This document shows positions 59,501 through 64,000 of a stretch of DNA of 64,000 nucleotides, piece by piece. Origin of the DNA: Adiantum capillus-veneris (taxonomy: Eukaryota; Streptophyta; Polypodiopsida; Polypodiales; Pteridaceae); assembly GCA_014529385.2 (NCBI GenBank), contig CM043953.1, positions 73,313,872-73,377,871 of the forward strand, given 5' to 3'. A program made the position numbers and the translations under genes. Every line of letters starts with the position of its first letter. Position 1 is the first letter of the stretch. The notes below the pieces were generated by a model, which saw only the letters and a program-made list of their open reading frames with translations, made no database searches and was not told the origin of the DNA.

Positions 59501-61832
59501 CTCATGTGCATCTTATGCTGAACCCGCAGCTTATCCTATAAGCATGCAATAATCTACCTTGATGATGCTCTCATTAAGAGAGGTAACCAAAATCATATCG
59601 GGACCATCCTACTATGTAGGGGGAAAGGAGAACTTAAATATGGCACTTTGCCTATGAAGTAAGGCCTAAATTTAGGTTCCTTTTAGTGTTGGTATGCGAT
59701 GACAGCAACCAAAGGAAACAATTCATAACTAATATTTTCCTTGACAGAGTGACTGTGTGAGAGGAGAAGCTTACTTTATACCACCTGGGTAGCATGCCTT
59801 GCATACAAAAATGGAAGCCCTTGGCTACCGTGACAATCGTAAAAGTTAACACCAAAAGTGCCTTGCATAGGCTAGACTGGTAGGGATTCCGTGAGATAAT
59901 ATCTCGATTAATGTAGGTGCCCCAAACTTGGTTGCCACTGCTCTTGACGCCAAGTCAATCGTAGCACAAATTAGAAGTCTTGCTTCACATGAAATTGGCC
60001 AAGCATTTGGCTTTGCACAACAAAAAATACTATCCAAAGTAAATGTGAAACGTACAATTGTGTGACACATGTATCATATACACCCTAATTCAGTGATCTT
60101 GTATGCACCTCATAATGTTATCAGCTGATCATATAAGCCGAGACTATGTAACTGGTCTTACCAAAAATTACTATACCAAAAAAGAAATTGCGGCATAACA
60201 CTACCCAATTCAAAAAACGTACAATAATATGAAAATCCACATTCAAGTATTAGAAAATGTATGAGCATAACATGTTCAAAAGACATATAACTACTATGCC
60301 CTGCACCAAAACTGGAGTTTATGTCGAATCACGAACTCATGCATCATGCTTACGTTGTCGTACATGTGGACACTGCATTTTTTGATGCGCTCCTAAGTAA
60401 ATAAAGCATAATTTTTGACTCTTTGCCCGTTGAAAGTCGGATTGTGATAGTCGTTTCCTAACCACGTTGGTCACGACCAGATCTGTATCTACAACCAATT
60501 TCTCTCGTGCTTGCTGGACCACTTTGGTCATAACTAGTGAGCAGACAACCCCTTGGGTTGCCGGCAAGTGAGAAGCTGATTCTAGTAACATATTTTAAAT
60601 TAATCGTGTGAGATTTTCCACTTGTGTAGCCAATATTTGGACCCGTACGACTAGCTTGAAAAATAGGGCATCAAAGTTTGCCAGTCCTGTCGAGTGACAA
60701 ACTCCCTGGCATCCAGCAAGTTACTATCATCCTCCAGAATATCAAACACGCTCTGAGGAGGAGGTGTAGATATTCACGGAGATCTAGAGAGATAGACTGC
60801 CTAGGTTTGCATCATCCGTCCCTGTTGCCACGTGGGTATCCTCCGTGAGAGTATCCGGCCACGTGGCATCCACAGGGGGAGCAAACTCCAGGTATTCAAA
60901 GTCAAACATGCGTTTTTCATCAATCTTTGCATTCATGACAAAAACGTGTTGTGCGAACAAAAGAGAAAACAATACCTTGGAGTGCAGAAAGGCTCGTAGC
61001 CATATCGAACGCAGAAACTCGTAGCAGAGGCTGGTGATTAGCCTTGCTAATTCCACTTGCGGTCGTAAAGAAGGTGAATTCCAAGCGGCAATAGAATTTG
61101 TGAAGAGTTGAAATCACCGAGGAGCTTCAAATCGTCGATGAAATTGAAGGTGTCGAGAAATTCGAGCTTCCCAAATAACTTGGTTGCATCGTATGCAGTC
61201 TGACAAGTTGCAAGTCGTCGAATGTAGACTTGATGAATGATCGTGCAAACGTTCGTCGGCAAATTTTGATCCACAATTTCTAGTTTTTAGAACCTGCGGA
61301 GCTTTGAAAAATGGCCAAAGTCTGCAAGTGCCGAGTGAGGGAACGAGTAGAAACTCGAGGTCGAGTGTCGACCAAGGCAAACCGCGGGATGGGCTCCTTA
61401 GTTGGTCCAAAGGGGTTGGCCAAGTGGGGGTGGCCAAACCCCTTAGGGGAAAAAATTTTAAAAAATAAATGACGAAACCTGCTCTGCAATGAGGCCGCCT
61501 GCGCCTTGCAAGAGAAAGAAGATGGCACCCAAATCTGAGGGCGTTGCAGTAACGCGACTTGCCAAGCTCCCTAGGGTGCTCCAATCAAGCCCAAAAATGT
61601 GCGGTTCTGTAGAGGTTGAACTTCTATACTCTCCTCGACTTAGGGTGGCTACCCACGGTTTTGAGACTTTTCCTCCCCCTAGAGCGACAACACGCGAACC
61701 AGACTTCGGCTTCTCCTTCCTCCCCGGTTGGGACAATAGCCCACGACCCAAGAGCGACATGCAAACTCGCCCTGCTTTTTGCATGCAACAAAATGACCAA
61801 AGCAAGTCCTACTTTCCCTTTTCTCTCACCAA
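56566..61832 (-). other. Element E internal region
   Basis: About 5.27 kb with no ORF over 165 codons on either strand and no convincing Gag-Pol domain. Weak hints on the minus strand: a Leu-Glu-Phe-Ala-Tyr segment near 57090-57105 reminiscent of the integrase C-terminal side, and a Cys/His-containing stretch near 60345-60400 whose spacing does not fit a zinc knuckle. Stretch 58380-58480 shows splice-like AG/GT borders on the minus strand, which is not decisive. GC content is higher near the 5' (right) end, 60700-61800. Confidence 0.6.
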
Positions 61833-61845
61833 GCTCTGATACCAA
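61833..61845 (-). other. Primer binding site of element E
   Basis: The reverse complement reads TTGGTATCAGAGC, the tRNA-iMet complement, adjacent to the 5' LTR. Confidence 0.88.
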
Positions 61846-61997
61846 TGTAAGACCCAAGAGTTGCGTAATGAAGATTCTCCACCCAACCCCCCATTATGTA
61901 GCCCTTGGCCACTTAATAGAATCTCCCTGTCTGCCTTTAGCAGTCGGCCATTGGCCCCGCCGAGACCTACTCGCCTGGGTTTGCCCTTGGCATGACA
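61846..61997 (-). mobile_element. Element E 5' LTR
   Basis: 152 bp partner of 56415-56565; differences are a few substitutions and small indels. Confidence 0.88.
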
Positions 61998-62074
61998 GAC
62001 AGGTTGATGGTGATGTTTGTGAGCATGTGTTGAATTGTTTTAAGCAACCAGTCTCCCCCCTTTCGGCTCCAACA
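61998..62074 (+). mobile_element. Family A 3' LTR, final part
   Basis: Completes the LTR interrupted at 56414 and ends CTCCAACA, as in 10963. Confidence 0.88.
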
Positions 62075-62297
62075 AGGATATTTTGGCTAGCAAACGCATT
62101 GAGTTAGTCAAAGTTCACACGGATGAAAACCCAGTGGATGCTCTAACAAAGAGCTTATCCTCAGAGCGGTTTGCACATTGCTTAGAGATGATGGGTGTAG
62201 GGTGAAGCTATGGTCATACTTCATGTTTGTACAATTGTGCATAATATCCCCTACATTCTTTAGCCACTTGGGCCACGTTGGCCTTCAAGTGGGAGAT
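62075..62297 (+). pseudogene. Family D copia RNase H C-terminus and 3' UTR
   Basis: Copia reading resumes: Glu-Leu-Val-Lys-Val-His-Thr-Asp-Glu-Asn-Pro at about 62102-62134, then Ala-Leu-Thr-Lys-Ser-Leu and the family C terminus, with a stop at 62203-62205. About 300 residues of RT and RNase H expected between here and 10377 are absent. The polypurine tract AAGTGGGAGAT is at 62287-62297. Confidence 0.88.
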
Positions 62298-62470
62298 TGT
62301 TAGGTTTTAGGCCACGTGGTCGGTTATGGCAGGGTGCCCGCCCACTTACTCTTATTCATTTGGTTATAATGTCAATAAGGAGTGAGAGTCATTACTCTCA
62401 ATACCTCCATTTTCTTCTTCTCCTTCCTTCTCTCCTTTCCTCTCTTGCACTCTCCGCATCCGTTCCCACA
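62298..62470 (+). mobile_element. Family D copia 3' LTR (short)
   Basis: Starts TGTTAGG directly after the polypurine tract, as expected for copia. The end is placed at CCCACA (62470) because unrelated copia coding follows. The 5' LTR is not in the window, so the length is provisional. Confidence 0.65.
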
Positions 62471-62602
62471 GGTCACTATACCACCTTGACATAAAAATGT
62501 CTTTTCTCAGTGGAGATCTTCAAGAAGATGTTGTGTTAAACAAGCTTTAGGGTGTGTGTATGGGTGAGACGGTGGTGGATGGAGAGAGGGGGTGAGAGAG
62601 AC

Positions 62603-62605
<3 letters not shown>
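62471..62605 (+). pseudogene. Small copia RT scrap and spacer
   Basis: About 20 codons at 62487-62549 resemble the copia RT stretch Asp-Val-Lys-x-x-Phe-Leu-x-Gly-Asp-Leu-x-Glu-Asp-Val, ended by a stop. It differs from family D at this site, so it is a fragment of another copia. The rest is unassigned. Confidence 0.55.

Positions 62606-62696
<91 letters not shown>
62606..62696. repeat. (GA)n microsatellite
   Basis: About 90 bases of perfect GA, abutting the B' LTR start. Confidence 0.97.
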
Positions 62697-62698
<2 letters not shown>

Positions 62699-64000
62699 AT
62701 GGAAATGGCCTATAAACTTTGAGAATAGCGAAATAAAGAGAATTAGAGTGAGCATTTTCATGAGACTACTTTGAGAACATAGAGGGTGAACTTAATTAGC
62801 AGTAGCAACATAACCATTATACTAAATTAACTTGGCATGAACAATACTTTTGCAAGAGAGAGAATTAGAGAACATGAGAACAGTTGAGGACCGGATTTAT
62901 GTGGAGCTGTTCCCCCGTCCAACAGGCTTTTGTATTATAAATTCTCCTTTCAAGAGAGACTTGGTACAATACAATCTTTGTGTTCCTTGCGACCTAGGTC
63001 ATGCAATGAACATGGAAAGCTTCATGCATCACGAGCATAACATAAACTTTGTAAAAGCATTAACCATTCCCGGCCTCAGTCCCAAGACCTCAAACACCTT
63101 CATAGGTGGAGAGAGCTAGGGGGGAATGAGGGTAGGGAACAGGAAGAAGAAGTAACCTACGAGAAAGAGATAGTTCCTCACTTATCATCACTCTTCTTTC
63201 ATAACATAGCATAATAGCATAATAATGATGATGAATAAGATGGCCCAAGATTAATCATTGAAGCATGGCTCTTGGTTGGATTTGCATTCCATAGCCAAGA
63301 GTGTTGGTATAGGCTCTCAACTTCTCAACAAGCTTGGAGAAGGAGATGGAGCTCTTCCACTTTGCACCTCACACAATGAGAGAGAGAGAGAGTGTGTGTG
63401 TGGGGGAGAGTATATCCTGCAAGCACGCCCCCTCCTTGCTTGGGTCGACCTCGTCTTCTAGCTCATGGTGGAAGCTCATTGGACCCCTTCAAGCCTAGTC
63501 AATCACATGCAGAGTGCATATCAAGCAATCATGCTAGCCTTGGGACAAGTGTCCCCCTTTTCCCTTTGAGAGAGAGGACTTGATAAATGCATACATAATT
63601 AATTTAATTAGCTAAATTATCATTGGACCCCTTGAGAGGCCAACCAATAGGTTTTAGGACACCATGAGGGAAACATGGAGAGGAACTTGACAAGTGTCCT
63701 TGTTGCTTCTTTAGACAAGGCTCGACTTGTGTGAGGGGGTGTGTGTTCTCTCTCTTGCCCCTACTTGTAGGGCTCGCCCCCTCCTTGTAGGGATCCTTGT
63801 TGACTTTTGGAACACTTTAAGCCCCTCATGCTTGGAGAAGGTTCCCACCTCAAGCACAACCCTATCAAGCTTGGAGAAGGTTCCCACCTCAAGCTCAACC
63901 CTAGCACCTCAAGAACAACAAGCACCTTAGTCATCAAGCACGACAAGCACCTCAAGCACCTTAGTCAACAAGCACGACAAGCACCTCAAGCTTGGGCCGG
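62697..64000 (-). mobile_element. B' LTR, partial (runs off window)
   Basis: Collinear with 7057-8300, including the GGACCGGATTTATGTGGA region, the CCAAT elements near 63500-63650 and the minisatellite (63900-63990). The first bases are merged with the GA tract. Whether it is solo or part of an element cannot be told, because the window ends inside it. Confidence 0.82.

Larger units (their letters stand above)
56415..61997 (-). mobile_element. Element E: short-LTR element without recognisable pol
   Basis: 5583 bp inserted in the A 3' LTR. Terminal direct repeats are 151 bp (56415-56565) and 152 bp (61846-61997), TGTAAGA...CATGACA in plus coordinates. The flanking duplication is GACAA (56410-56414) against GACAG (61998-62002), one mismatch. 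The primer site is the reverse complement of 61833-61845 (TTGGTATCAGAGC) and the polypurine tract is the reverse complement of 56566-56580, so the element is coded on the minus strand. The interior has only short ORFs. A non-autonomous (LARD-like) or heavily decayed gypsy element is the best reading. Confidence 0.88.

Noticed and set aside
59550-59580. Tyr-Leu-Asp-Asp on the plus strand of element E, resembling an RT active site
   Set aside because: It is on the opposite strand to the element's coding direction, and no flanking RT motifs are present.
60337-60591. Zinc-knuckle-like Cys/His stretch in element E
   Set aside because: The spacing does not fit Cys-x2-Cys-x4-His-x4-Cys and the second Cys is absent, so it is too weak to call Gag.
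61489-62107. Overlapping 116- and 163-codon ORFs at the right end of element E
   Set aside because: They lie in leader and LTR sequence in several overlapping frames; no domain, and antisense to the element.
1-64000. Host protein-coding genes, tRNA or rRNA genes
   Set aside because: I found no multi-exon host-like gene, no tRNA cloverleaf and no rRNA. The tRNA-like 12-13 bp matches are retrotransposon primer sites.

Overview
This window looks like intergenic repeat DNA from a large angiosperm genome. I see no host gene, tRNA, rRNA or CRISPR array. Nearly every base I can assign belongs to LTR retrotransposons: Ty3/gypsy (several with chromodomain-like C termini) and one Ty1/copia. They use plant-type primer sites complementary to initiator tRNA-Met, 4-5 bp target duplications and TG...CA termini. 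Family names A-E are mine; no species or lineage can be fixed from sequence alone.

Layout. (1) 1-5017, minus strand: a decayed gypsy element (family A) sitting in a copia element (D). (2) 5018-9279: an unidentified ORF, an LTR-like block, a gag-plus-LTR fragment of a B-like gypsy (B'), and the start of a second D copy. (3) 9280-62470, plus strand: the same D+A pair again, inverted relative to (1) and much enlarged by later insertions. A is split into five pieces by B-minus (13089-22054, TSD TAGCA), C (23903-38220, TSD ATCGG, LTRs of about 3.9 kb, itself carrying a B-type solo LTR at 27333-28945 with TSD GATTA), a three-LTR tandem B array (38954-55180, TSD TATTT) and short-LTR element E (56415-61997, TSD GACAA/GACAG). 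(4) 62471-64000: a copia RT scrap, a 90 bp GA microsatellite and a partial B' LTR leaving the window.

The only intact coding capacity is the 1649-residue Gag-Pol polyprotein at 48283-53232. It has Gag, a zinc knuckle, protease, reverse transcriptase, RNase H, a DD35E integrase and a degenerate chromodomain. The other pol regions are pseudogenes.

The order of events can be read from the nesting: D inserted, RT active-site mutation in D, A into D, inverted duplication of D+A, then B-minus, C, the B array and E into one arm, and a B solo LTR into C. Points most worth checking are the ~5 kb inverted repeat, the tandem array whose first copy carries an error-like spray of 1 bp indels, a local inversion of the Gag 3' part in C, an unexplained ORF upstream of gag in C, a ~151 bp AT-rich tandem array inside C's LTRs, and a duplicated Arg/Ser-rich module in B Gag.
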